Source: Crenobacter caeni
GTDB lineage: Bacteria; Pseudomonadota; Gammaproteobacteria; Burkholderiales; Chromobacteriaceae
Direction of reading: 5' to 3'
DNA: 64,000 nt
NCBI RefSeq assembly: GCF_010435965.1
Contig: NZ_JAAGAA010000010.1
Location: 1-64,000, forward strand
Made by a program: the position numbers and the translations under genes. The notes under the pieces were generated by a model. That model worked only from the letters and a program-made list of their open reading frames with translations, did no database searches and was not told the DNA's origin. Below are positions 56,195 through 64,000 of this stretch, piece by piece; position 1 is the stretch's first letter, and each line of letters starts with the position of its first letter.

Positions 56195-56208
56195 TTGATC
56201 GAGGTCAA
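56195..56208. promoter_or_regulatory. FNR/Anr-type box
   Basis: TTGATCGAGGTCAA matches the consensus TTGAT-N4-ATCAA at all positions but one. It is 101-114 bases upstream of the peroxidase start (reverse) and about 90 bases upstream of the amidase (forward). Confidence 0.65.
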
Positions 56209-56296
56209 ATAAAATAGCATTTGCATGCATGCGCCCATGCGCTTTCAAAGCCCGCCAGACGCCTTACAATGCCGACCACTTCAAGAGGAGACTTTC

Positions 56297-57166
56297 ATGC
56301 GCAACGTGACCGTCGCCGCCACCCAGATGGCGTGCACACCCGACCTGGAAACCAACCTGGCCAACGCCGAGGCGCTGGTGCGCGAGGCCGCCGCGGCCGG
56401 CGCGCAGGTCATCCTGCTGCAGGAATTGTTCGAAGGACCCTACTTCTGCATCGACCAGGACGCCAACTACAACGAGCGCGCCCACGCGCTGGAAAACCAC
56501 CCGTGGCTGCCGCGCTTCCAGGCGCTGGCCGCCGAACTGGCGGTGGTGCTGCCGGTGAGCTTTTTCGAGTGCGCCGGGCAGACCCAGTTCAACAGCGTCG
56601 CGGTGATCGACGCCGACGGCAGCGTGCTGGGCACCTACCGCAAGATGCATATCCCGGACGGCCCGGGCTACACGGAGAAGTTCTACTTCTCGCCCGGAGA
56701 CAAGGGCTTTCCGGTGTGGCAGACCCGCTACGCGAAGATCGGCGTCGCCATCTGCTGGGACCAGTGGTTCCCCGAAGCCGCGCGCTGCCTGGCACTGAAT
56801 GGCGCCGAGCTGCTGTTCTACCCGACCGCGATCGGCAGCGAACCGCACGACGCGGGCATCCAGTCGGCCGACCACTGGCAAATCTGCCAGCGCGGCCACG
56901 CCGCCGCCAACCTGATGCCGCTGATCGCGAGCAACCGGGTCGGCACCGAGTGGGGGAAAAACTGGAGCGACACCTTCCACGGCAGAAGCTTCATCGCCGG
57001 CGCCGAAGGCGAACTGGTGGCCGAGGCCGACGCGGTGAGCCGCGCGGTGCTCACCGCGACCTTCGACCTTGACGCACTGGCCGCCAAGCGCCGCGCGTGG
57101 GGCGTGTTCCGCGACCGCCGCCCCGAGTACTACCGCGCGATCTGCACGCTGGACGGCCGCGGCTGA
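56297..57166 (+). CDS. aguB: N-carbamoylputrescine amidase
   Basis: A 289-residue nitrilase-superfamily amidase. The triad is Glu43 (LLQELFEG), Lys116 (YRKMHIPDGPGY) and Cys153 (AICWDQWFPEAAR), with the surrounding motifs specific for AguB. It hydrolyses N-carbamoylputrescine to putrescine. AGAGGAG is upstream of the ATG. Its usual partner, agmatine deiminase (aguA), is not in the window. Confidence 0.93.
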   Translation: MRNVTVAATQMACTPDLETNLANAEALVREAAAAGAQVILLQELFEGPYFCIDQDANYNERAHALENHPWLPRFQALAAELAVVLPVSFFECAGQTQFNSVAVIDADGSVLGTYRKMHIPDGPGYTEKFYFSPGDKGFPVWQTRYAKIGVAICWDQWFPEAARCLALNGAELLFYPTAIGSEPHDAGIQSADHWQICQRGHAAANLMPLIASNRVGTEWGKNWSDTFHGRSFIAGAEGELVAEADAVSRAVLTATFDLDALAAKRRAWGVFRDRRPEYYRAICTLDGRG

Positions 57167-57185
57167 ACCGCGACGCCTGCGTCAG

Positions 57186-57210
57186 ACGGCCGGGGCTAGC
57201 CCCGGCCGTT
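57186..57210 (+). terminator. Terminator after aguB
   Basis: Stem ACGGCCGGGG / CCCCGGCCGT with a TA-rich loop followed by TCTCTT. A short T-rich tail follows. Confidence 0.75.
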
Positions 57211-57278
57211 CTCTTCCGGGTCCAAGCACCTCCCTTTCTCCGCCCGGACAGCCCCACTTGGGCGGTATCACCGGGCAC

Positions 57279-57397
57279 TGTCACCCCTGTCACCGTGCTG
57301 ACACCCTGCCGCAACGCCCGCACGACAAGGCCGTGCGGGTGGCGCACCCGCCGGCAGGTGGTGTCACCGCCGGTGGACGCGGTGACAGGCGGTGACA
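57279..57397 (+). promoter_or_regulatory. Array of TGTCACC / GGTGACA boxes upstream of hpdB
   Basis: TGTCACC occurs at 57279, 57288 and 57362, with a variant TGACACC at 57299. Its complement GGTGACA occurs at 57381 and 57391, and GGTGTCACC (57360) faces GGTGACACC (57391). They lie 55-190 bases upstream of a sigma-54 promoter, where enhancer-binding proteins usually bind. Confidence 0.6.
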
Positions 57398-57451
57398 CCC
57401 GCAAGCACGGCCCAGCCCGCTGCAGGGCGCATCCTGCCGTGCATACCCAAG

Positions 57452-57468
57452 TTGGCACAGCGATTGCT
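57452..57468 (+). promoter_or_regulatory. Sigma-54 promoter of the hpd operon
   Basis: TTGGCAC-N5-TTGCT gives GG and GC in the right register (12-bp spacing) for the -24/-12 elements. Transcription would start about 45 bases before the hpdB ATG. Confidence 0.75.
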
Positions 57469-57520
57469 ATCTATCTTTCGAGCTTCAGCAATCCCACTTT
57501 CCCAACTTTGGAGGTAAGTC

Positions 57521-60235
57521 ATGGCACGGACATTCAAGGAAGTGCTCAGCGAAGCCGGCATCTCGATGGACTTTGAGGCCGGCGGCAAGGCGCCCGCCGC
57601 GCTCACCGACCGCGAGATCCAGCGCGAGCCGCACGAGCGCGTGAAGTACCTGAAGGAGCGCTATATGGAAGCGCTCTCCTCGATCAACAACGAGTTCCCG
57701 TACTGGTACACCCGCGAGTACATGCGCAACGACCTCGAGCTGCCGGTGGTGCGCCGCGCGCTCGCGCTGAAGGCGGCGTTCAGCCACCTGACGCCGGCGA
57801 TCTACCCGCAAGAGCTGCTGACCATGCGCAAGGGGCCGTTCGTCCGCGGCTCGTTCGCGATGCCGTGGCTGACCAACTCCTTCTTCCTCGCGCAAGGCGA
57901 CGCGCTCTACCAGGCGGCGATGAAGAGCGGCTCGGCCTCCGCCGGCGAGCACTCCAAGTTCGGCGCCGGCGGCGGCAACGTCACCCAGTCGTTCGGCAAC
58001 GTGGTGTCGGTCGCCGGCAAGTTTGGCGTGCGCCAGGAAGAAGTCGGCATCCTGGTCAAGCTCGCGCACATGTGGCAGGACAAGTCGGTCGAGCAGATCT
58101 CCAACCGCTACGAGCGCATGGTGCCGGGCTACGACATCAAGGAGCAAGTGATGCGCTCCCTGGTGTGCATGTTCGACTCCGGCTTCACGCTGCCGCAGGG
58201 CCGCGAGGTGATCAACTACTACTACCCGCTCGAGTACGGCTTTGACGGCATCGTGCGCATGTGCGAGGAGAAAATGGCCGAGTGCGCCGGCGACGCCGGC
58301 GGCGACGGCATGGTCGGCACCAACCGCCTGTACAACTACTACGCGGTCAAGCTGGTGATCGAGGGCGTGCAAAAGTGGATCGAGAACTACGCGGCCGAGG
58401 CGCGCCGCCTATCCGGCGTCACCCCTGACAAACAGCAGTCGGCTGAGTACGCGGCGATGGCCGACCGCCTGCAGCATATCGCGCACCACCAGCCGCGCAC
58501 CTTCATCGAGGCGCTGCAGATGGTCGAGACGCTGCATATCGCAGTGGTCAACGAGGACGCCATCTCCGGCATGTCGGTCGGCCGCCTGGGCCAGGTGCTG
58601 TACCCGTGGTTCGAGCAGGACATCGCCGCCGGACGCATCACCGAGGACGAGGTGCTCGAACTGCTCGAACAGGACCGCATACTGAAGACCTCGATCGACC
58701 CGTTCGCGTCGACCGGCGTGGTCGGCGGCGTGCTCTCCGGCAACTCGTTCAACACCCTGTCGGTCGGCGGCGTCAACCGCCGCGGCGAGTCGGCGGTCAA
58801 CCGCCTCGAGTACCTGATCCTCGAAGCCGGCGTGCGCAACGCGATGCCGCAGTCGACCATCGCGCTGCACTACGACGAGCGCCTGCCGGAAGACTTCCTC
58901 TTGCTGGCGATGGACGTGATCAAGTCCGGCGCCGGCTACCCGGCGTTCATGAACAACGACGTCGCCGAGCAGTTCTTCATGCAGCACTACGCGTGCGAGA
59001 ACATCACGCTGGAAGAGGCGCGCGCCTGGTCGATCGGCGGCTGCCTGGAGAGCCAGCCGGGCGTGTGGAAGACCATCCACCTGAACGGCAAGAGCTACGA
59101 GGTGCCCGGCGGCGCGTGCCAGCCGACCTCGGTCGGCATCCACTTCCTGGCGATGCCGAAGATCCTCGAACTCACGCTGTTCAACGGCGTCGACCAGCGC
59201 ACCAAGGCCCAGGTCTACCCGCCGCACAACCGCAAGCTTGAAAGCTACGAGGAGGTGTGGGACCAGTTCAAGCTGTACTGGCAACTGTCGTGCAAGGTGC
59301 TCGAGCTGTGCAACAACCTGCAGCACGACATCTGGCGCAAGAACAACATGGCGGTGTTCAACTCCATGCTCAAGCCGGGGTGCCTCGATAGCGGCCACCT
59401 GATCAACGAGCTCGGCTACCGCTTCAACGCGACGTACAACGTCGAGAGCTGCGGCACGGTGACCTGGGTCAACTCGATGGCGGCGCTGAAGAAACTGGTG
59501 TTCGAGGAGAAGCAGTTCACCCTCGACGAGGTGCGCGAGGCGATGAGCAAGAACTTCGGCTTCAAGACCGCGCACGAGGTCAACTCGTTCTCGATCTCCG
59601 ACCAGCAAAAACGCGAGGACGACGACGGCCGCTTCAACCGCCTGCACTTCGCGCTGCTGCAGGCGCCGAAATACGGCAACGACGACAAGGCGGCCGACGA
59701 GGTCCTGCTCGAGTGGGAAAACTGGTTCTGCGACGACTGCGCGAACTACCAGTCGCTGTACGCCAAGCCGATGTACGCGTGCCAGATCTCGGTGTCGACG
59801 CACGGCGCCCAGGGCTCGGCCACCTGCGCGACACCGGACGGCCGCCTGGCCGGCACCACCTACGCCGACGCGTCGATGTCTGCCTACCCGGGCACCGACC
59901 GCAACGGACCGTTCGCGCTGCTCAGTTCGGCGACCGTGTGGGACCACTCGATGAGCCAGAACTCGCAGATGAACGTGAAGATCCACCCGACCGCGATCCG
60001 CGGGCCGGAAGGCAGCAAGAAACTGCTCGACCTGATCCGCGCCTACATGCGCAAGGGCGGCTTCCACATCCAGTTCAACGTGGTCGACACCAAGGTGCTG
60101 CGCGACGCGCAGGCACATCCGGAAAACTACCGCGACCTGATGGTCCGCGTCGCCGGCTTCACCCAGTACTGGGTCGAAATCGGCAAGTCGGTGCAGGACG
60201 AACTGATCGCACGTACTGAATACGAGGGCTTCTGA
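57521..60235 (+). CDS. hpdB: 4-hydroxyphenylacetate (arylacetate) decarboxylase, glycyl-radical subunit
   Basis: A 904-residue glycyl radical enzyme. Cys508 and Glu510 in GGCLES form the C-x-E pair of HPAD-type decarboxylases, and Gly879 in RVAGF is the radical site near the C-terminus. Length and operon mates (hpdC, hpdA) match clostridial 4-hydroxyphenylacetate decarboxylase, which forms p-cresol. Presence of an HpdC-like subunit argues against the related phenylacetate or indoleacetate decarboxylases, which I recall as lacking one. GGAGG precedes the ATG. The enzyme should act only without oxygen. The exact arylacetate is not settled by sequence. Confidence 0.82.
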   Translation: MARTFKEVLSEAGISMDFEAGGKAPAALTDREIQREPHERVKYLKERYMEALSSINNEFPYWYTREYMRNDLELPVVRRALALKAAFSHLTPAIYPQELLTMRKGPFVRGSFAMPWLTNSFFLAQGDALYQAAMKSGSASAGEHSKFGAGGGNVTQSFGNVVSVAGKFGVRQEEVGILVKLAHMWQDKSVEQISNRYERMVPGYDIKEQVMRSLVCMFDSGFTLPQGREVINYYYPLEYGFDGIVRMCEEKMAECAGDAGGDGMVGTNRLYNYYAVKLVIEGVQKWIENYAAEARRLSGVTPDKQQSAEYAAMADRLQHIAHHQPRTFIEALQMVETLHIAVVNEDAISGMSVGRLGQVLYPWFEQDIAAGRITEDEVLELLEQDRILKTSIDPFASTGVVGGVLSGNSFNTLSVGGVNRRGESAVNRLEYLILEAGVRNAMPQSTIALHYDERLPEDFLLLAMDVIKSGAGYPAFMNNDVAEQFFMQHYACENITLEEARAWSIGGCLESQPGVWKTIHLNGKSYEVPGGACQPTSVGIHFLAMPKILELTLFNGVDQRTKAQVYPPHNRKLESYEEVWDQFKLYWQLSCKVLELCNNLQHDIWRKNNMAVFNSMLKPGCLDSGHLINELGYRFNATYNVESCGTVTWVNSMAALKKLVFEEKQFTLDEVREAMSKNFGFKTAHEVNSFSISDQQKREDDDGRFNRLHFALLQAPKYGNDDKAADEVLLEWENWFCDDCANYQSLYAKPMYACQISVSTHGAQGSATCATPDGRLAGTTYADASMSAYPGTDRNGPFALLSSATVWDHSMSQNSQMNVKIHPTAIRGPEGSKKLLDLIRAYMRKGGFHIQFNVVDTKVLRDAQAHPENYRDLMVRVAGFTQYWVEIGKSVQDELIARTEYEGF

Positions 60236-60236
60236 C

Positions 60237-60497
60237 ATGACACAACTGACCTTCCGCGACACCCGTGACTATGTGGCCATCGACGTGGACAAGGGCATCG
60301 ACCACCGCACCGGCAAGCTGGTGCACGCCGACGCCGAGGCGCCCGAGGGCTACGAACGCCTCGCCAAGTGCAAGTTCTGCAAGCACTACCAGGCCGAGGA
60401 CGCCAGCAACGGCTGCTGTACGGCGGCGGCCCCGGCCTTCGCGGCGTACGGCGACATGATCGCCATCACCTGCGAAGACTTCACGGCGGTGCACTAG
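60237..60497 (+). CDS. hpdC: HpdC-like small Fe-S subunit lacking the N-terminal cluster ligands
   Basis: An 86-residue protein immediately after hpdB (one-base gap). It aligns by eye to clostridial HpdC: VAIDVDKGID, then KCKFCKHY, then TCEDF. Cys45, Cys48, Cys60 or Cys61, and Cys79 can ligate one [4Fe-4S] cluster. The N-terminal half has no Cys at all: the position of the first-cluster Cys in the GIC segment is Asp22, so the first cluster recalled from the clostridial enzyme should be missing. Confidence 0.78.
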   Translation: MTQLTFRDTRDYVAIDVDKGIDHRTGKLVHADAEAPEGYERLAKCKFCKHYQAEDASNGCCTAAAPAFAAYGDMIAITCEDFTAVH

Positions 60498-60505
60498 GCG
60501 CAGAC

Positions 60506-60533
60506 AAGGCCCGCCACCTGGCGGGCCTTTTTT
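60506..60533 (+). terminator. Terminator between hpdC and the MFS gene
   Basis: Stem AAGGCCCGCC / GGCGGGCCTT with loop ACCT and a T6 tract. It probably makes the transporter and hpdA less expressed than hpdBC. Confidence 0.8.
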
Positions 60534-60547
60534 GACAGGAGCTTTGT

Positions 60548-61852
60548 ATGAACGAAGAGCAACTCTCCCGCCGCTACGGGCTGATGACCGTCGCGGCGTC
60601 GTGGCTCGCGGTGTTCTGCCTGTTCGGCTACCGCGCGACCTTCGCCATCCTCAAGATCCCGATGAGCGAGGACCTGGGCTGGACCCAGTCCGAAGTCACC
60701 CTCGGCTACTCGCTGATGATGGCGATCTACGCGGTGACCGCCTACTTCAGCGGCATGATCCTCGACAAGTGGGGCACCCGCCCGGTGTACGCGATCGCCA
60801 CCGTGTTCGGCGCGCTGGGCTTCGTGCTGACCTCGATGGTCAGCAGCCACTTCGCCTACCTGTTCACCTTCGGCGTAGTCGGCGGCGTCGCCACCGGCAT
60901 GCTGTGGGTGACCTCGACGGTGTCGGTGCGCAAGTGGTACGTCGGCAAGACCTACGGCGCGATGTGGGGGCTCGCCTTCGCCGGCGCGCCGCTCGCGCAG
61001 TTCTCGCTCGCCTACGTGACCAAGGCGTCGCTGGCGGACGGCGGTGCCGACGCCTGGCGCGGCACCATGATGCTGCTGGGCGGCATCATGTTCGTCGCGC
61101 TGGCGCTGGCGGTGGTAATGGCGCGCAAGGGCCCCGAAGCCTACGGCGTCAAGGCCAACGGCTCGGTCGCGGGCGGCCCGGCCAAGGCGCAGTACGAGTG
61201 GACGGTGAAGGAGGCGTTCGGCCAGTACGCGGTGTGGGCGGTGGTGCTGATGTTCCTCACCAGCATGATGGCCGAGTTCCTGATCTGGACGCAGGTGGTG
61301 TCGTACTGGGTCGCCGACCTTGGCTGGACCAGCGACGCCGCGATCGGCGCGTACTCGATCATCGGCCTGGTCGGCATCTTCTCGATGCCGATCATGGGCA
61401 AGGTGTCCGACTGGGTGGTCGAGAAGACCGGCAACGAGACGGTCGGCCGCAAGTTCATGCTGATCCTGGGCCCCAGCACCGGCGTCGTCGCCTGCGTGTT
61501 GCTGCTGATGTCCGGCCAGAGCATGACCATCGCCTACGTCTCCTGCGTGATCTTCGCCGTGTACTGGGCAATCGTCCCCGGCGGGGTAGTCGGCTACACC
61601 GGCTCGGTGTTCGGCGCGAAGACGCTCGGCAAGATCTGGGGGATGTGCACGCTGATCGTGATGGGGGTAGGCCCGTTCGCCGGCTCCTTCATCGGCGGCT
61701 ACCTGAAGGACCTCTCCGGCAGCTACACCTACTCGATCTACTACGCGATCGGCAGCTTCTTCGTCTCCATCCTGCTCGCCGCCTCGCTGCCACGCATGGT
61801 GCACGCGCCGGTAAAGAAGGAGGACGACCTGGGCCACCACGCCCACGCCTGA
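60548..61852 (+). CDS. MFS transporter in hpd operon (OFA-like)
   Basis: A 434-residue, 12-TM MFS protein. The first half includes GMILDKWGTRPVYA (loop 2-3 motif), and the second has GKVSDWVVEKTGNETVG. By eye it resembles the oxalate/formate antiporter-like group. Placement between hpdC and hpdA suggests uptake of the arylacetate, or exchange with a product. A palindrome GCCCCGGGC / GCCCGGGGC lies at 61864-61886 after it. Confidence 0.82.
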   Translation: MNEEQLSRRYGLMTVAASWLAVFCLFGYRATFAILKIPMSEDLGWTQSEVTLGYSLMMAIYAVTAYFSGMILDKWGTRPVYAIATVFGALGFVLTSMVSSHFAYLFTFGVVGGVATGMLWVTSTVSVRKWYVGKTYGAMWGLAFAGAPLAQFSLAYVTKASLADGGADAWRGTMMLLGGIMFVALALAVVMARKGPEAYGVKANGSVAGGPAKAQYEWTVKEAFGQYAVWAVVLMFLTSMMAEFLIWTQVVSYWVADLGWTSDAAIGAYSIIGLVGIFSMPIMGKVSDWVVEKTGNETVGRKFMLILGPSTGVVACVLLLMSGQSMTIAYVSCVIFAVYWAIVPGGVVGYTGSVFGAKTLGKIWGMCTLIVMGVGPFAGSFIGGYLKDLSGSYTYSIYYAIGSFFVSILLAASLPRMVHAPVKKEDDLGHHAHA

Positions 61853-61915
61853 GTATCCACCACGCCCCGGGCCCGCGCCCGGGGCTTGTCCCAAGCATAA
61901 AGACAGGAGCACACC

Positions 61916-62851
61916 ATGGACGAGCCGCTCAAGGGCCTCATCTTCGACATCCAGGGCCATTCGCTGCACGATGGCCCGGGCACCCGCACCACCGTGTTCC
62001 TCAAGGGCTGCCCGCTCAAGTGCGACTGGTGCTGCAACCCCGAGGGCATCCACCGCTACCCCGAGATGCTGTACTACGAGAGCCGCTGCGTGCGCTGCGG
62101 CCACTGCGTGGACGCGTGCCCGCACGGCGCGATCTCGGTGGTGGACGGCCTCGCCCGCCACGACCGCGACAAGTGTGCGCACTGCGAGACGCATGACTGC
62201 GTGACCGTGTGTTACCACGAGGGAAAGTGCCTGACTGGCAAGTACTACACCGTCGACGAACTGATGCAGATCTTCCAGCGCGACCGCCAGTTCTGGGGCG
62301 GCAAGGGCGGCGCCAGCTTCTCCGGCGGCGAGCCCCTGCTGCAGCGCCACTTCATCCGCGAAGTGCTGCGCCGCTGCAAGGAGGCGATGATCCACACCTG
62401 CATCGAAACCACCTCGCACGTCCAGCCGGAGTTCTATCTGGACGTGATGCAGTACGTCGACTGGGTGTTCACCGACATCAAGCATATGGACCCGGACGCG
62501 CACAAGGCGCGCACCGGTGTCGACAACGCGCGCATCCTCGCCAATATCGAGGCACTGGCGAAGAAGCCCGACTGGGACGGCGTGCTGGTGGTGCGGGTGC
62601 CGGTGATCACCGGTTACAACGACAGCGAGGAGAACATCCGCGCGACCGCGCGCTTCATCCGCGACATCGGCATGGACGCGCTGAACCTGCTGCCCTTCCA
62701 CCGGATGGGTGAATCCAAATACCGCCAGCTCGACCAGAGCTACCCGTTCGCCGAGATGAAGCCGCCACAAGACGCGCATATGCGCGCCTTGCAGCGCGCC
62801 GCGCTGGACGAGGGCATCTACTGCTTCGTCGGCCACGAGACGCCGTTCTAG
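61916..62851 (+). CDS. hpdA: Glycyl-radical-enzyme activating enzyme, HpdA
   Basis: A 311-residue radical SAM enzyme that should generate the Gly879 radical in HpdB. The SAM cluster motif CxxxCxxC is at Cys32, Cys36 and Cys39 (GCPLKCDWC). A ferredoxin-like insert follows (CVRCGHCVDACPHG and CAHCETHDCVTVC), for two additional Fe-S clusters as in HpdA and similar activases. SFSGGEPLLQ is typical. Confidence 0.88.
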   Translation: MDEPLKGLIFDIQGHSLHDGPGTRTTVFLKGCPLKCDWCCNPEGIHRYPEMLYYESRCVRCGHCVDACPHGAISVVDGLARHDRDKCAHCETHDCVTVCYHEGKCLTGKYYTVDELMQIFQRDRQFWGGKGGASFSGGEPLLQRHFIREVLRRCKEAMIHTCIETTSHVQPEFYLDVMQYVDWVFTDIKHMDPDAHKARTGVDNARILANIEALAKKPDWDGVLVVRVPVITGYNDSEENIRATARFIRDIGMDALNLLPFHRMGESKYRQLDQSYPFAEMKPPQDAHMRALQRAALDEGIYCFVGHETPF

Positions 62852-62896
62852 GCGCACGGCGCACGAACCTCACCTTAAACTTCGGGAGAAACGGCC

Positions 62897-64000
62897 ATGC
62901 AAGGCAGACACTGGCTGATCCTGTGGGTCGCCTTCCTGTGCGGCGTGCTGGCGACCTTCGCCCAGTTCGCCGTGCCGCCGGTCATGCCGGCACTGTTCGA
63001 GCGCTACGGCATCTCGTACACCGAGGCCGGGCTATTGATGTCGATGTTCGCCATCGCCACCTTGCTGTTCGCGACGCCGTGCGGCTTCATCATCCCGCGC
63101 TACGGGGTCCGCAACGTCGGGCTGGCCGGCCTGCTGCTGATCATGGCCGGCCTCGCTTGCACGCTGTACGCCGGCAGCTTCGCGCAGTTCGTCGCCGGAC
63201 GCGCCGTGCAGGGGATCGGCTTCGGGCTGGTCGCCGTCTCGGCGCCGACGGCGATCGGGCAGTTCCTGCCCGCCGACAAGATGCCGGTGGCGATGGGCAT
63301 CTGGTCGACCTGGATTCCGGTCGGCAACCTGATCGTGTTCTTTGCCGCGCCGCGCGTGCTCGCCTCGCTGTCGATCGAGGCCTACTGGGTGCTGCTGATC
63401 GCGTCGATGGTGCCGGGCGTCCTGCTGTTCGCGCTGGTGATCCCCAACCCGCCGCGCGACCCTTCGGCGCGGCTGCTGCCCGAGCGCGCGGTCCTGGTCG
63501 ACGAACTGAAGAATACCGACGTGTGGGCGGCCGCGCTGACCTTCGCCGCATTCACCTTCGGCATCTTTTCGCTGACCACCTGGAGCGCGACCTACCTGAA
63601 CGAGGTGATGGGCCTGCCGCTGGTGCTGGCGGTAAGCGGCACGCTGATCTACGCGGTCGCGTCGATCGCGAGCGACCTGTACGGCGGGGTGCTGCTGCAC
63701 AAGTTCGGCCATCGCCGGGCGATGTTCGTGCTGCCGCCGACCCTGCTTCTGCTGCTGTGGCCGCTGTTCGCGATCCCCGACCTCACGGTGTTCTGCGTGA
63801 CCATCGGCGTGTTCTCGCTGATCTCGGGCGTGATCCCGCCCATCGTGTTCGCGTCGGCACCGCTGCTGGCACGCCGCCCGCAGGGCATCGGCGTGGCGAT
63901 GGCCATCGTGATTATCGGCGAGAACCTCGGCTTCCTGATCGGGCCGCAGGTATTCGGCTGGCTGCGCGAGGTGACCGGCACCTTCACCGCCAGCTTCTGG
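62897..64000 (+). CDS. MFS transporter, 3' truncated by the window
   Basis: At least 368 residues with 10-11 TM helices. It starts MQGRHWLILWVAFLCGVLA, with GGGAG upstream. TPCGFIIPRYGVRNVGLAG is the first-loop motif, and GRAVQGIGFG is also family-like. It belongs to the CynX/NarK-like end of the MFS by eye and follows hpdA by 45 bases. A second transporter of substrate or cresol-type product is likely. The gene continues past 64,000. Confidence 0.8.
   Translation, partial: MQGRHWLILWVAFLCGVLATFAQFAVPPVMPALFERYGISYTEAGLLMSMFAIATLLFATPCGFIIPRYGVRNVGLAGLLLIMAGLACTLYAGSFAQFVAGRAVQGIGFGLVAVSAPTAIGQFLPADKMPVAMGIWSTWIPVGNLIVFFAAPRVLASLSIEAYWVLLIASMVPGVLLFALVIPNPPRDPSARLLPERAVLVDELKNTDVWAAALTFAAFTFGIFSLTTWSATYLNEVMGLPLVLAVSGTLIYAVASIASDLYGGVLLHKFGHRRAMFVLPPTLLLLLWPLFAIPDLTVFCVTIGVFSLISGVIPPIVFASAPLLARRPQGIGVAMAIVIIGENLGFLIGPQVFGWLREVTGTFTASFW

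Noticed and set aside
57521-60235. Pyruvate formate-lyase or glycerol dehydratase identity for the glycyl radical enzyme
   Set aside because: The C-x-E active-site pair, the HpdC-type partner and the HpdA-type activase fit arylacetate decarboxylases instead.
60494-62857. 787-codon reverse frame across the MFS and hpdA genes
   Set aside because: Composition is Ala/His/Gln/Asp-rich without domains; the forward genes have clear membrane and radical-SAM motifs.

Overview
The window is high-GC chromosomal DNA from a Gram-negative bacterium, most likely a betaproteobacterium of the Neisseriales/Chromobacteriaceae type. That placement is inferred from gene content (a Neisseria-like trimeric porin, rplU-rpmA-obgE next to ispB, feoABC, oligopeptidase A, a CtlX-type citrulline hydrolase) and was not tested by any search. 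A tRNA-Arg gene carries an integrated element that is visibly lower in GC.

Layout. (1) 1-13,961 is a guanidino-compound region. It holds one partial and two complete copies of a glycine-amidinotransferase-like gene, a creatininase with all metal ligands, BCCT, MHS and two DMT-type transporters, two AraC regulators, and catabolic ornithine carbamoyltransferase plus carbamate kinase. (2) 14,035-26,848 is mostly housekeeping: an ExoIII-type nuclease, a porin, CtlX with a LysP-like permease, oligopeptidase A, a gamma-carbonic-anhydrase-like protein, an MCP, Tpx and transporters. (3) 26,874-35,541 has an MBL hydrolase, a four-gene SMC operon of the Wadjet/MksBEFG type whose nuclease-like subunit looks degenerate, and a PleD-like diguanylate cyclase. 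(4) 35,548-41,918 holds feoABC with a Fur box, obgE, rpmA, rplU and ispB. (5) 41,930-47,821 is tRNA-Arg(CCU) followed by a 5.8-kb island bounded by a 23-bp repeat. It contains a tyrosine integrase, an integron-cassette-like gene with an attC-like site, a second possible cassette, an overlapping serine recombinase/ParB-like pair and small genes. (6) 47,986-57,166 includes brnQ behind a leader peptide and attenuator-like folds, a Met/His-rich DUF4396 protein, a ChaA-like exchanger, WrbA, a di-haem peroxidase with an FNR/Anr box and N-carbamoylputrescine amidase. (7) 57,279-64,000 is a glycyl-radical arylacetate decarboxylase operon (hpdB, hpdC, MFS, hpdA, MFS) behind a sigma-54 promoter.

How the parts may work together. 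In region 1, creatininase would make creatine. An amidinotransferase could pass its amidino group to ornithine, giving arginine. With an arginine deiminase (not in this window), ArcB and ArcC would return ornithine and make ATP, so ornithine would act as a catalytic carrier. This is a hypothesis, but it explains why the amidinotransferases, creatininase, transporters and arcBC sit together. Region 7 looks like anaerobic aromatic-acid decarboxylation under sigma-54 control, unusual for a proteobacterium, and its small HpdC subunit lacks the N-terminal iron-sulfur ligands I recall from the clostridial enzyme.
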